A DNA stretch of 43,045 bases from Bacteroidota bacterium (GTDB taxonomy: Bacteria; Bacteroidota; Bacteroidia; Bacteroidales; UBA6013). Position 1 is the first letter of the stretch, and each line of letters opens with the position of its first letter. Below, in pieces: positions 31,858 through 40,683 of the stretch. The stretch is from contig JAIFMG010000075.1 in assembly GCA_020048645.1 (NCBI GenBank), positions 1 through 43,045 of the forward strand, written 5' to 3'. The position numbers were made by a program, and so were the translations under genes. The notes below the pieces were generated by a model. That model worked only from the letters and a program-made list of their open reading frames with translations, was not told where the DNA came from and did not search any database.

Positions 31858-32967
31858 TCAATCGGTTGCCGAGAGCTTGTTGAAGACTTTTTCGGAAAGG
31901 AAAAGATCGCGTTCGAAACGGCCTTCGCGCAGGGCCTCCAGGCGGCGGCGCTCCAGCTCCAGGTTCTCGGGCGAGCTGCTGAAGCCGGCCGCGAAGCCCG
32001 GTCGGGCCATCTCGAAAGGCTCGTGGAAGGCGGCCACCGCGGGCCAATGGCCAGGCTCGGGCTGCTCCATGCCCAAGGCCCGGAGCTCCGGCGCGCAAAG
32101 CGTCTCGACATAACGCAGGAAATCCGGCTCGAAAGCCTGCCGGAACTTGCCCACCGAGGCGGCCGAAATGCCCGAGAAATGGCCTTGCGATGAGTTGCCA
32201 TGCCAGGGTTTGCCGTCGCGGTCGCGCGGGTCGGCCAGCTCCTGGGGCGTCCAGTCGGGCAGGCCCAGGAAGGCGGCCACCCGCGCCAAAGTCAGGGCAG
32301 GGCGCGCCGCCAGCTCCTCGTAGCGCAGCCAGAGGAAGTTCTCGTGCCCGTCCAGCTCCAGCGCGAAGGCGGCACTCTTGCGCCAGTTGCGCAGGTTGAA
32401 CAGCGTCGGGTAAGGCTTGCCCACGAAGTGCTCGCCCTTGCCGAGGTTCTGCGAGGCCAGCATGTCGCGCGGGTCGCGCAGCACCAGCAGGCACTTCACG
32501 CCCGCCTCCGCGAGGCTCGGCAGGAACTCCTCCGCGAAGATCTCCTTGTCGCCCAACAGGCCTCCCCCCTGCCCTAGCGCCTTGGCCGCGAAGGCCGCGT
32601 ACCAGGCCGCGAATGGGCGCGCCGGCTGCCCTTCGAGCCAGCCGGCCCAGTCCAGCCCGAGGTCCTCCATGCCCGAGTAGCCCCGCACCCGCAGGTAGGC
32701 CTGGCGAAGGGCCTGCGAAGGCAACGGCTCCTTCCGCAAGAAGGCCCGCAGATCGTCGAGCCGGCTGCCACCCGGACCAAAGTACTGCTCCAGCGGCCGC
32801 TCCACGCCCCCCCGGCCCTGGCTTTCCAGGAAAAGCCCTTTGGCCGAAAAGAACAGGTAGGGGAAACACTGGTACGAAACCCGGGCCCCAGCGTGCCCAT
32901 CGACAAGCTGTTGCAAAAGCGTCGTGCCCGACCGGCTCGCCCCCGTGATGAAGATCAGATTTCCCAT
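31858..32967 (-). CDS. Sulfotransferase
   Basis: 369 aa from ATG at 32967 (MGNLIFITG). It moves sulfate from PAPS to a hydroxyl or amino group of a carbohydrate or related acceptor. The 5'-phosphosulfate loop GASRSGTTLLQQLVD is at 9-23, and the 3'-phosphate-binding motif LVLRDPRDMLASQ is near residue 190. The rest has the alpha/beta fold of carbohydrate sulfotransferases (LFNLRNWRKSAAFALE, FLWLRYEELAARP). Neighbours upstream and downstream act on glycans, suggesting a sulfated surface polysaccharide. Acceptor not identifiable. Confidence 0.85.
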   Translation of the reverse strand: MGNLIFITGASRSGTTLLQQLVDGHAGARVSYQCFPYLFFSAKGLFLESQGRGGVERPLEQYFGPGGSRLDDLRAFLRKEPLPSQALRQAYLRVRGYSGMEDLGLDWAGWLEGQPARPFAAWYAAFAAKALGQGGGLLGDKEIFAEEFLPSLAEAGVKCLLVLRDPRDMLASQNLGKGEHFVGKPYPTLFNLRNWRKSAAFALELDGHENFLWLRYEELAARPALTLARVAAFLGLPDWTPQELADPRDRDGKPWHGNSSQGHFSGISAASVGKFRQAFEPDFLRYVETLCAPELRALGMEQPEPGHWPAVAAFHEPFEMARPGFAAGFSSSPENLELERRRLEALREGRFERDLFLSEKVFNKLSATD

Positions 32968-33009
32968 GCGGCACAAAATAGCAAAAAACCTGGCCCCGAG
33001 GGCCTCCGC

Positions 33010-34059
33010 TCACCATTTTTCGCCCCAACGGCGCGCCACCTCCGCGAGGGTCAGGAACTCGACCTGCCCCCGGTCGGCATCGTCCAAGGTCTTGAAAAAA
33101 TGCACCAGCGGCAGCTTCATCTCCACCTGCCCCTCCTGGTGCATCCCCAGCACCACCACGAAATCGCGCCCCTGCTCGGCCACGAACCGCTGGGCCTTGT
33201 CGAACAGCGGACGCAGGCTCCCCGACACGGAAGCGAAGTCGGACATCGCCCCATTGTTCGGAATCTCCAGCACCCCCGACCAGCGGAACGGCTGGGCATC
33301 GGGCGCGATGGGCCCAGGGCTCGCCGCCAGCCGCCAGCCGTTGGCCAAGAAGTCTTCCGCCTGCTCCGCGTCGCCCCACAGGCGCAGCATGTAGTCCGTG
33401 AAAAGCCCGTTGGAGTCGCCATGGTCGTCCACGAGCGAGCCTGGGCGCTCCAGGCTCTCGAAGCCCCGCGAGAACACCGCGGGCGGAACCGCCGAGCTGT
33501 CGTAGCGGAAACCCAGCTCCGCCAGGCAGGCCAGCGTCTGGTCCGAAGCCATCCAGCCGCCCGCCCGGAAGCCCTCGGCCGTGCGCCCCAGGTGCTGGCG
33601 CAGCGAGGCGCGGCCGAACTCCAGCAGGCGGAGCTGCTCGTCCGCGGCGTAGGCCGAAAGCGGCACTCCGCGCCCCGAGACCTTGGCCGACTGCCACCGC
33701 GCCAGCAGCGGAAACCGACGCGCCCAGCCCTCGCCCAGCAGGAAGCCCGGGCGGTCGTGGAAATCGGGCCGGTCGCGGAAAGGCAGGCCCGCCGCTTCCA
33801 CCAGCGGACGCAGGCAATGCAGGTGCAAGGCCAGCTCGTCGCCCCCGCGGATCTGCCGCGCGACCTGCTCGGCCGCGCCCGGCAGGCCCATGTGGAAGTA
33901 GTTCGGGCACACGAAATGCGTCAGCGGCACCTCCGGCCCCAGCCGCTCACGGACCTGCTCCAAGTCCCGGAGGCTGAGCAGGTCCTGCCCCTCCCAGTCC
34001 ACCGTCACGCAAACCAGCACCTTGGGCGCCAACTTGTCCGATTCCATCTTCGCTTCCAT
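33010..34059 (-). CDS. Polysaccharide deacetylase-like protein (NodB fold)
   Basis: About 349 aa from ATG at 34059; ATG at 34047 is also possible. No signal peptide. The catalytic motifs of a carbohydrate esterase 4 type deacetylase can be followed: CVTVDWEGQD (Asp21 region), HFVCPNYF, ELALHLHCL (metal-binding His79/His81), and FRAGGWMASDQTL (motif 3). The final His motif may be VVVLGMHQEG. These enzymes remove N-acetyl or O-acetyl groups. It is the first gene of the leftward run to the sulfotransferase (42 bp gap) and the GT-like protein, suggesting capsule or A-LPS modification. Confidence 0.72.
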   Translation of the reverse strand: MEAKMESDKLAPKVLVCVTVDWEGQDLLSLRDLEQVRERLGPEVPLTHFVCPNYFHMGLPGAAEQVARQIRGGDELALHLHCLRPLVEAAGLPFRDRPDFHDRPGFLLGEGWARRFPLLARWQSAKVSGRGVPLSAYAADEQLRLLEFGRASLRQHLGRTAEGFRAGGWMASDQTLACLAELGFRYDSSAVPPAVFSRGFESLERPGSLVDDHGDSNGLFTDYMLRLWGDAEQAEDFLANGWRLAASPGPIAPDAQPFRWSGVLEIPNNGAMSDFASVSGSLRPLFDKAQRFVAEQGRDFVVVLGMHQEGQVEMKLPLVHFFKTLDDADRGQVEFLTLAEVARRWGEKW

Positions 34060-34442
34060 CTCCCTTTGTTCGAGCTTTCGTTCCCGCGCCAACCAGCACG
34101 GCCCACGAAAATAACCAAAACCCCCGAATCGGCCAGCCAAGCCGCCCAACGGCCCAGACGCGCCCCCCGAACCAAGGCGCACAACTTTTCCAACCCATGA
34201 AAGCGAAAAGGGCAGAACCTTGGTTTCAAAGGCCTTGGAAATTCGCAAAAAACACATGGGAAATTTGGAAATTCTGCACGCTCAGAGTATTTTTCGGCAG
34301 CCAACCGCAGCCAAGCCGAAAGAACAGGCCCGACTTGGAGGCAGGATGCCCAAAACCCATCCTGCCTCGTCGCCCGCAGGGCAAAGCAACAACAAAACCG
34401 AGGGAAACCATGCCAGGCAGACCCAAACGAAACATCAACACG
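34060..34442. other. Intergenic region, composition shift
   Basis: About 380 bp between divergent genes. GC content falls from the deacetylase side towards the broken CPBP-like gene. No perfect -7 box on either strand; TATTTTTC at 34288-34295 (plus) is one mismatch off. The open frame at 34197 lacks coding features upstream of ATG 34443. Confidence 0.35.
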
Positions 34443-35134
34443 ATGAAAGCAGCCCAACAAAACATCCTCATTTTCAGTGCGTTCATGCTCATCGCAGTCG
34501 CTGGGATATTTTACGGCAACGCCATAGAAAGCGACCACGGATTCTTGCGCGTCTGGCAATCTCAAAACATCCTGCTCCTGCTCTTGGGCGTGCCTTTTCT
34601 TTTTTCCAATCCAAGGCAGGGCTTCCCAATTTTCTCGAACAAGGCATTTCAAACAACGAAAGATTGCTGAAACCGCTCTTCATCGGTTCCGTGTTTGGCG
34701 TGCTCGACGTGCTCGTCATCAAAATGATGATGCACCCCGAGCCCTACACGGAACTGCCGCCCTTTCTGCAACCCTTTCCGTATTCCCTTTTCTTATACTT
34801 TTCTGGGGCTCTGGAAGTTGAGGTTTTTTACAGGCTGATTCCTTTGACCCTGATTTTCTTGCTGGGCAAATGGGCGGAAGGTGGCAAATACTTCGAGGTC
34901 TTCGCCTGGACGGCAATCGTATTGACCTCATTCCGAGAGCCTTTGGAACAGTTCCCAAGCGGACCGTGGTGGTTTGTCGCCTATGCCTTTCTGTCCGGCT
35001 TTCTGATGAACTTTTTCCAAGCCCTCTGCTTGAAAAATGCCGGATTCTTGGCCTCCCTTTCGGTGCGGCTGGGCCACTACTTGTTTTGGCATATCCTCTT
35101 AGGGGCTTACGTCGAGTTCGTCGAACTGCGGTAA
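34443..35134 (+). pseudogene. CPBP-like membrane protein gene with -1 frameshift
   Basis: Two overlapping frames together make one about 230-aa polytopic protein. The first (from ATG 34443) gives MKAAQQNILIFSAFMLIAVA and ends in frame at VPFLF near 34605. The second continues as QSKAGLPNFLEQG through four TM helices to LLGAYVEFVELR at 35134. The break lies in a T6 run (34600-34605); adding one base restores a single frame. The second half has EVEVFYRLIPLT and FWHILLGAYVE, similar to CPBP/type II CAAX protease EExxxR and His helices. It is a real pseudogene or a homopolymer error. Confidence 0.6.
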
Positions 35135-35350
35135 GCTGCAAAGGCTTCGAATCTACATGGCCCGAAATGCCCCGCTCCCCCGTCGCAAGAACTTGAACAC
35201 AAAAACGCAAACCATTGATTTTCAATAGCCATAAAGAACCGGCTAGGAATAAATTGGAGATTTGTTGGACACAATGTAAATTGCCAGGGGCAACACTCGC
35301 AGAGCTGGTCCTCAATCGGCTTGATGTCACCCCTGAAGCAACACTTTAAA

Positions 35351-35763
35351 ATGAGCAAGATGAAAACAATTTTTGAGGATGAGTTCGTCGCATTGTACCA
35401 CGATGGGGACGCAAACTATTGATGAACAGATGGTTTCCAAAGTCCGCAGACATCACTGTGGACAAAATCAAAGAAGAGTTTCTGATGGCGGCAGGAATGA
35501 TCGAGCTGCATCGGCCCGAGTTCTACATCGGCGACAATACGGATCAGAAATTTATTTTTTACGTGGACATTCAAAACTGGTGCGCAGAGACCCTCTTCAC
35601 GCCCTGCGTCAAAGTGGGCATGCAAAAGTTTGCCATCCTATTGCCAGAAGACATGCTGGCAGGCCTTTCCACCGAGCAAGCCGCGGAAGAAAACACATTG
35701 CCCATCCAGATAGGCTACTTCAAAAGCAAAGAAGATGCGTTGAGATGGTTTGGATTGTTGTAG
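35351..35763 (+). pseudogene. SpoIIAA/STAS-like protein gene with -1 frameshift
   Basis: ATG at 35351 gives MSKMKTIFEDEFVALYHDGDANY then a TGA at 35420. Shifted by one base, the frame continues as LMNRWFPKSADITVDK to EDALRWFGLL (stop at 35761). Joined, the product (about 136 aa) matches a Bacteroidota STAS/SpoIIAA-like family whose members start in that way, then carry a conserved N-W, a KKxAILLPEDxxA strand (here MQKFAILLPEDML) and a C-terminal GYFKSKEDALRWF. One T is missing after TAT at 35417-35419, in an ATT/TTG context. Function in the family is unknown. Confidence 0.65.
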
Positions 35764-36240
35764 GCACAAACACCATGCTTTCATGGGATGCCCGTTCGCA
35801 TTGAGACATTCAGGGCCAATTTTAGGGGCCAGGCTGCTGGTTCGGATTGTCGCTGGTGCGCTGCCTCGGATTTCTACTAAAGTTTTCATTTCAGACAGGT
35901 TGACAAGACCTTATTTTTGGTTAAAACCTTAGTGGAAAATCAAATAGAGGTGTCAAATTAACCTTATTGCCGTATTTTGACCCATGAATTTGTATAGTGA
36001 AAGGGATGGAAATCAAGTTTTGACGAAGAACGGCTTATTCAGCAAAATCGGTTTATCCGCAAAATTCGTATCATCAACGTCCACCTCGATCCAAATTTTG
36101 TCCGACGCTGGCGATTTGTCTATTATACCATCGAAAGCAGCTTGGTATCCGAATCTCACTCCCTATCAAGGCCAGACCCGATTTCAAAGACAGCTTTCTG
36201 GCCTCTGTTTGGCAAGGCCATTTCAAGCTCTTCCTTGTGC
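35764..36240. other. Gene-poor AT-rich stretch
   Basis: About 480 bp. A frame from 35984 (MNLYSERDGNQ) and a start-less frame near 36020-36240 (contains RFIRKIRIINVHLDP) overlap the neighbour and match no family I know. Possible relic coding DNA. No tRNA, repeat array or terminator hairpin seen. Confidence 0.35.
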
Positions 36241-37968
36241 TCATATGTCTTTGCCTATCAGCGCAATATGGGGTTCTTTGCCAGCGAACACAATGGGCAA
36301 TTTGATTATCTTGGATATTTTGTTGTCCATCAATTCCATGTAGTATTTGTTGTTGTCAATCTGCTTTTTTGCTTCAATTATTTTCTCATTGATTTTTTTG
36401 TTCAAACTTTCATTGTCGTCCTTTTCATTTCGGATGACTTGTTTTATTTCGATAACAATCCCGTATTTTGTTTTATCATGGGGAATCAGCAAAATATCAT
36501 ACCTCCCCTGGCCACTTTCTCTGTTTGATTTGATGATATAATCATCCCCAATGATGGCAAGCAACCCAAGAACATACGATTGGTAAACATTTTCAGGCTC
36601 GCCTTTCACATCAAAATAGCTGAATGTATCGCCAATAATTTCTTTAAAACCTTTTTCAAATTTATCTATTTCATTGTTTATCAGATACTTAGCAGTTTCA
36701 ATCAATGTCGTGCGCTTTATATTCACGTCGGTGTTCAACCATTTTAGCACAATATCCTGAAACACTGTCTTGACCTCATAGTTGGGTATTGCCAAATCAT
36801 AAGTTTTCCTACCCGTCTTTTGGGTTGAAGTCAAATAGCCGCTAAAAGCCAACAAAGTCCACAACAGCTCCTTGTCGGTATTCAAATCAGGGAAAACAAA
36901 ATTGTCGTCAATTTCTTTGTCTATCGTTTCGTTGTTGATGAGCTTTAGAAGCTGCTCTCTTAAATAATTTGCGTCCTTCTTTTTCAACTGCTCTTTTATC
37001 AATTCATCAGAACTGGTATTGGCCCAGAACGTTTTGAATCCGCTTTCGTGGCTGATGGCATAATTCAAAATGGACCACGGATTGTAAAGATTGCTCGTCT
37101 TGCCGATTTTATATCCATCGTACCATTTTTTTATCAGTTCGTAATCCGTTGGCACCTTAAGATCCGACATTATTTGTTGGGTTTCTAATTCTGTAAAGCC
37201 GAACTTATCGGAAAATCCGTCATCAAATATCGAATATACACTCACATTGTTCAATCCGGTAAAAATGCTTTCTCTGGATACCCTCAAAATCCCAGTAATG
37301 ACCCCTTTGTACAAATACTTGTTGTCTTTGAATGCTCCACTGGCAAGATTGCGCATAAATGAAATCGCGGGGTCATAAAATCGGTTAAAACTAGCCTGAA
37401 TGGGAGTATCGTACTCATCCATCAATATCACAAGCTTCTGGTTGTAAAAACGATACAAATATTCACTCAACTGTTTGAGACTTACTTCATAATCAACATT
37501 ATCGGCTGTTCTATCTGCAATTTTTTCAAATTCTTTCTTTTCTGCATCAAGCAGTAAATCTTCTTTTAATAAATAATTATGGTTGCGAAACAATTTGGCG
37601 ATTTCAATTTTGATGTGTTTAAGCGTATCGTCCCAAGTGTTTTGCTTGGCGTCTTTGAAGCTAAGATAGACAATTGGATACTTGCCCTGTTTTTGTTGAA
37701 TTTCATTTCCTGCTTGCCAAATTTTAAGATTTCGAAAGAGGATTTCGTTTTCAGGTTGATTTATATCAAAAAAATACTGCAACATGGAAAGATTCAAAGT
37801 TTTTCCGAATCGTCTTGGACGCGGCAATAGAATCACTTGCTGTTGCGCATGGATGACTTCTTCAATAAATAGCGATTTATCTACGAAATAGTTGCCGTTC
37901 TCGATGATGCTTTTAAAATCTGAATTTCCAAGGTCTAATGCTTTCATCTGGGTTGTGTTTGGCTTCAT
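36241..37968 (-). CDS. AAA-ATPase-like/PD-(D/E)XK nuclease fusion (PF09820/PF08011 type)
   Basis: About 575 aa from ATG at 37968 (MKPNTTQMKALDLGN); ATG at 37947 is the closer family start. The N-terminal AAA-ATPase_like domain has NYFVDKSLFIEEVI, LPRPRRFGKTLNLSML (Walker A variant RPRRFGKT) and LVILMDEYDTPI (Walker B). The C-terminal PDDEXK_9 domain has GRYDILLIPHDKTKYGIVIEIKQV, which carries the Asp and ExK of the active site. Such proteins are abundant as strain-variable accessory genes in Bacteroidota; their role is unproven. The gene is much more AT-rich than its surroundings, a sign of recent transfer. Confidence 0.88.
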   Translation of the reverse strand: MKPNTTQMKALDLGNSDFKSIIENGNYFVDKSLFIEEVIHAQQQVILLPRPRRFGKTLNLSMLQYFFDINQPENEILFRNLKIWQAGNEIQQKQGKYPIVYLSFKDAKQNTWDDTLKHIKIEIAKLFRNHNYLLKEDLLLDAEKKEFEKIADRTADNVDYEVSLKQLSEYLYRFYNQKLVILMDEYDTPIQASFNRFYDPAISFMRNLASGAFKDNKYLYKGVITGILRVSRESIFTGLNNVSVYSIFDDGFSDKFGFTELETQQIMSDLKVPTDYELIKKWYDGYKIGKTSNLYNPWSILNYAISHESGFKTFWANTSSDELIKEQLKKKDANYLREQLLKLINNETIDKEIDDNFVFPDLNTDKELLWTLLAFSGYLTSTQKTGRKTYDLAIPNYEVKTVFQDIVLKWLNTDVNIKRTTLIETAKYLINNEIDKFEKGFKEIIGDTFSYFDVKGEPENVYQSYVLGLLAIIGDDYIIKSNRESGQGRYDILLIPHDKTKYGIVIEIKQVIRNEKDDNESLNKKINEKIIEAKKQIDNNKYYMELMDNKISKIIKLPIVFAGKEPHIALIGKDI

Positions 37969-38247
37969 CAATGGATTGCATTTCAAAAATGAACATGGCT
38001 CCCAATTTCTTTGTCCGATAGGTTCTTGGTCGGATTTCTTTTGCGGTTCAATGGTTAAACATCAATTCCTTCCTGTTTTGTACTTGACCTGTTCTTGGAA
38101 TGGCAAATGCTTCCGCATTTTCCCAGGCTCGCAGGAGTACCGTTGGAGTTGGCTGGCCCAAAATATCGCAAAGGACTGTTTTCCAGCGAAAAGCCTGCGC
38201 TGTCAGAAAGCCTTGGTGAGCCTGGCGGCGCAGGGCCGGGGCTCCGC

Positions 38248-38568
38248 TCAGGCGATGAACACGAAGTTGAACTGCCTTTCGAGGAGGAAGAACAGGGCCG
38301 AGAGGGAGTTGGCCAGCAGGGTGGCCACGAGCACGCGCAGGGGATATTTGCGCAGGTAGAGCCAGAAGAGCAGGCTCTCGAGCGCGACAACGAGCAGCTC
38401 GACGAGCCAGAAGTTCATGCCCAGGACGTGGAAGGCGTGCATGGCCAGCGGGTGCGAAAGCAGGTTGGCGCCCAGGAAGACGAGCAGGAACCACCCCTGC
38501 GCGCTCCGGTTGAAGAAGAGCATGAGCAGGGGCAGTTCCAGGATCAAGGTCTTGACAAACAGCAGCAT
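38248..38568 (-). CDS. Small polytopic membrane protein
   Basis: 106 aa with three or four TM helices (VKTLILELPLLMLFF; WFLLVFLGANLLSHPLAM; VELLVVALESLLFWLYL; VLVATLLANSLSALFFLL). It starts 6 bp after the stop of the exported 195-aa protein, so the two form a tight pair. No family recognised. The NRSAQGW and LSHPLAMHAFH loops could be functional. Confidence 0.6.
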   Translation of the reverse strand: MLLFVKTLILELPLLMLFFNRSAQGWFLLVFLGANLLSHPLAMHAFHVLGMNFWLVELLVVALESLLFWLYLRKYPLRVLVATLLANSLSALFFLLERQFNFVFIA

Positions 38569-38574
38569 GGGCGC

Positions 38575-39162
38575 TTAGGACTGGGAAGCGGGGTTGCGCA
38601 GGCGGGCGCGCCCTAGCAGGCCGGCGCCCACGAGCAGCAGGCCCAAGAGGCTGAACCAGAGGCTTTCGCCGCCTACCATTCCGCGCTGGGTCGGGTTCTT
38701 GGCGCCCTCGGGCTGGTTGAGGCCGTTGTCCTTGCTGGGCGGATAGACTTCGTCGCGGACGAGCTCGAGGACCACTTTCTTGCGCGTGACGCGGTCAACC
38801 CGGTAGTACTCGGTCCACGACTGGGCATCGGGGTTGGCCGATTCGCCCATGCCGCTGAGCATGAGCTCCGAGACGCGGGTTTTGCCCTTGCCGTCCTTGG
38901 AGGAGGCGTAGATGAGCACCTGCGTGGGCCGCGAGCCGCCCTGGTAGGTCTGCCCCTGGGCGATGGCGATGGTGTCGGGCGTCCCGGCCACGTAGCCGCG
39001 GTTGTAGGTGTAGGGCACGAAGAGGTAGTAGAAGTCGTACTCGGGGAAGGAGTCGATGTTGGTGATGGCGAATCCTTTGTTGACTTGTCCGGGCACGATG
39101 ACGTCGGCGCGGGCGGACAGTTGGAAGGCCAGCAGGGCCAGAAGCAGTACCGTCTTTCTCAT
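38575..39162 (-). CDS. Exported protein with C-terminal glycine/TM/arginine tail
   Basis: 195 aa. A signal peptide ends near QLSARA (residue 18). The mature domain has VNKGFAITNIDSFPEYDFYYLFVPYTY, a family pattern I have seen in other Bacteroidota proteins of unknown function. The C-terminus is tripartite: MVGGESLW, a hydrophobic helix (FSLLGLLLVGAGLLG), then basic RARLR. That resembles GlyGly-CTERM/PEP-CTERM-type sorting tails, but it may simply be a membrane anchor. The small membrane protein gene 6 bp downstream could be the partner. Confidence 0.6.
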   Translation of the reverse strand: MRKTVLLLALLAFQLSARADVIVPGQVNKGFAITNIDSFPEYDFYYLFVPYTYNRGYVAGTPDTIAIAQGQTYQGGSRPTQVLIYASSKDGKGKTRVSELMLSGMGESANPDAQSWTEYYRVDRVTRKKVVLELVRDEVYPPSKDNGLNQPEGAKNPTQRGMVGGESLWFSLLGLLLVGAGLLGRARLRNPASQS

Positions 39163-39216
39163 CTTGGTTTGGTGTTGGTGATTGGCGGAATTTGCCCCAA
39201 GAAAAGGGCCATTTTC

Positions 39217-40644
39217 TCAGAGGTGCTTCAGGTTGAGCTTGTTTTTGGTGAAATCGACGAAGTCGTTTCCGGCGATCTGCAGGACGAATCCGTTGACCAC
39301 GGCCCATTGCGCCTTCCCGTTTTTCTGGAGCGTGAAGTTGGCCTGCTCGCCCAGGGCCAGTCGGCAGGGGCGGTGGAGCTGGGCATCGACCAGGGTGAGG
39401 GGCAGAAGGCTGGTGTTCTTGCCTTTGGGGAATGCCTTGACGCGGAGGTTGGTGTAGCCCATGTCGAGGAGGGTCAGGACGTTGGCCTCGTTGAGCTCGT
39501 CAATCTGCTCGATGGCGGAGGGGAAGGTCTTGCCGAGCACGAAGTCGAGGCCTTCGGCGTCGAGCTCGCGGTAGGCGTGCTGCCCGCTGAGGTCGCCGAT
39601 CTTGACGTAGGTGCCGCGGTACTCGAAACCGTCGGCCAGCTCCTCCTTCTGGCTTTCGATGTCGATGGCCAGGTCGGCCAGGCAGGGCCTTCCGGCGAGC
39701 TCGACGCGGGCGTTTCGGATGATGAGGTCGTGGAGGCCGTCGGTGTTCTCGGGCATCTCGCGGTAGGCCTTGTAGTCCTGCTTCTCGTGCTCGCCGGAGG
39801 CGATGGCGGCCAGGGCCTCGAGGATGGCCACGAAGTTGAGCCGGCGGATGTGGCGCTTGTCGGGGTCGGCGTACTTGTGGCCGGACTCGATGAGGATGGT
39901 GCTGGCTCCCTCGCGCTGGAAATGGTCGCCGAAGCAGCGGTGGCAGTGGCTGTCGTCGTAGCGGCCGACATGGCCCTTGGCCCAGGGTGCGAGCTTCTCG
40001 AAGAGGTGGGCGCAGAGCTGGGCGGCGGCGGTCCTGCTCTTGTTGAGGCTCTTGTTGTCGTTGTAGGCGGGGGCCGAGAAGGTCATGTGGGCGGCCTTTC
40101 CGTCGAGGTGGTGCCGGGGGTTCTGGTCGTGGAGGTTGAAGGCGTACTGGGGGTCGAAGTCCTTGCGGATCTTTTCGAGGAGCTGCCCCTCGAGGGTCTG
40201 CAGGCGCTGGGCGTCGCGGTTGATGTCGATGCCTTGGGCGTTCTCGCGGGTGAAGCGCTCGGCGCCGTCGGGGTTGAGCGCGGGGATGAACCAGAGGGTG
40301 AGCTGGCTGGCCAGTTGCTGGCGCAGGGCGGCGAACTGCTGGTCTTCGGCGGCCAGGAAGTTGAAGATGTCGAACAGGGCCATGGTGGCGGTGGGCTCGT
40401 CGCCGTGCATCTGCGACCAGAGCATGACGCGGATGGGGCCTTGGCCAAAGACGACCCGGGCGATGCTCCGGTTCTCGGTCGAGCGGCCGACGGTGGCCAC
40501 CTCGAGCCTTCCGCCGAGCGAGTGGTCGGTGAGCAGGTCCACCAGTTGGTGGTGCTTGAGGCGGGGCTTGGAGAGCTTGGATTCCTTGAACCTTTCGTGG
40601 GCCGCGAAAAGGGCGGCGCTTGGGGCGAGATAGTTTTTTTCCAT
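39217..40644 (-). CDS. M14-family zinc carboxypeptidase
   Basis: 475 aa; no signal peptide, so it may be cytosolic. M14 zinc ligands: His80 and Glu83 in MHGDEPT and His172 in NLHDQ. NPDGAERF and GIDINRDAQRL supply the substrate-binding Asn-Arg. The catalytic Glu is Glu253 in ILIESG. A C-terminal extension of about 150 residues (from about 330; RNARVELAGRPCLADLAIDIES) has a beta-rich look. Role: removal of C-terminal amino acids or peptidoglycan-derived peptides. Confidence 0.85.
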   Translation of the reverse strand: MEKNYLAPSAALFAAHERFKESKLSKPRLKHHQLVDLLTDHSLGGRLEVATVGRSTENRSIARVVFGQGPIRVMLWSQMHGDEPTATMALFDIFNFLAAEDQQFAALRQQLASQLTLWFIPALNPDGAERFTRENAQGIDINRDAQRLQTLEGQLLEKIRKDFDPQYAFNLHDQNPRHHLDGKAAHMTFSAPAYNDNKSLNKSRTAAAQLCAHLFEKLAPWAKGHVGRYDDSHCHRCFGDHFQREGASTILIESGHKYADPDKRHIRRLNFVAILEALAAIASGEHEKQDYKAYREMPENTDGLHDLIIRNARVELAGRPCLADLAIDIESQKEELADGFEYRGTYVKIGDLSGQHAYRELDAEGLDFVLGKTFPSAIEQIDELNEANVLTLLDMGYTNLRVKAFPKGKNTSLLPLTLVDAQLHRPCRLALGEQANFTLQKNGKAQWAVVNGFVLQIAGNDFVDFTKNKLNLKHL

Positions 40645-40683
40645 TGGGGTTTCCGGAGGTTTGGCGGGTTCAGGGGGAAAGGC

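Noticed and set aside
34590..34612. Programmed -1 frameshift site in the CPBP-like gene
   Set aside because: The T6 run exists, but the in-frame heptamer does not fit X XXY YYZ, no downstream pseudoknot is obvious, and the neighbouring gene has a similar one-base loss.
35984..36343. 119-codon frame MNLYSERDGNQ
   Set aside because: It runs antisense into the end of the AAA/PD-(D/E)XK gene and shows no family resemblance.
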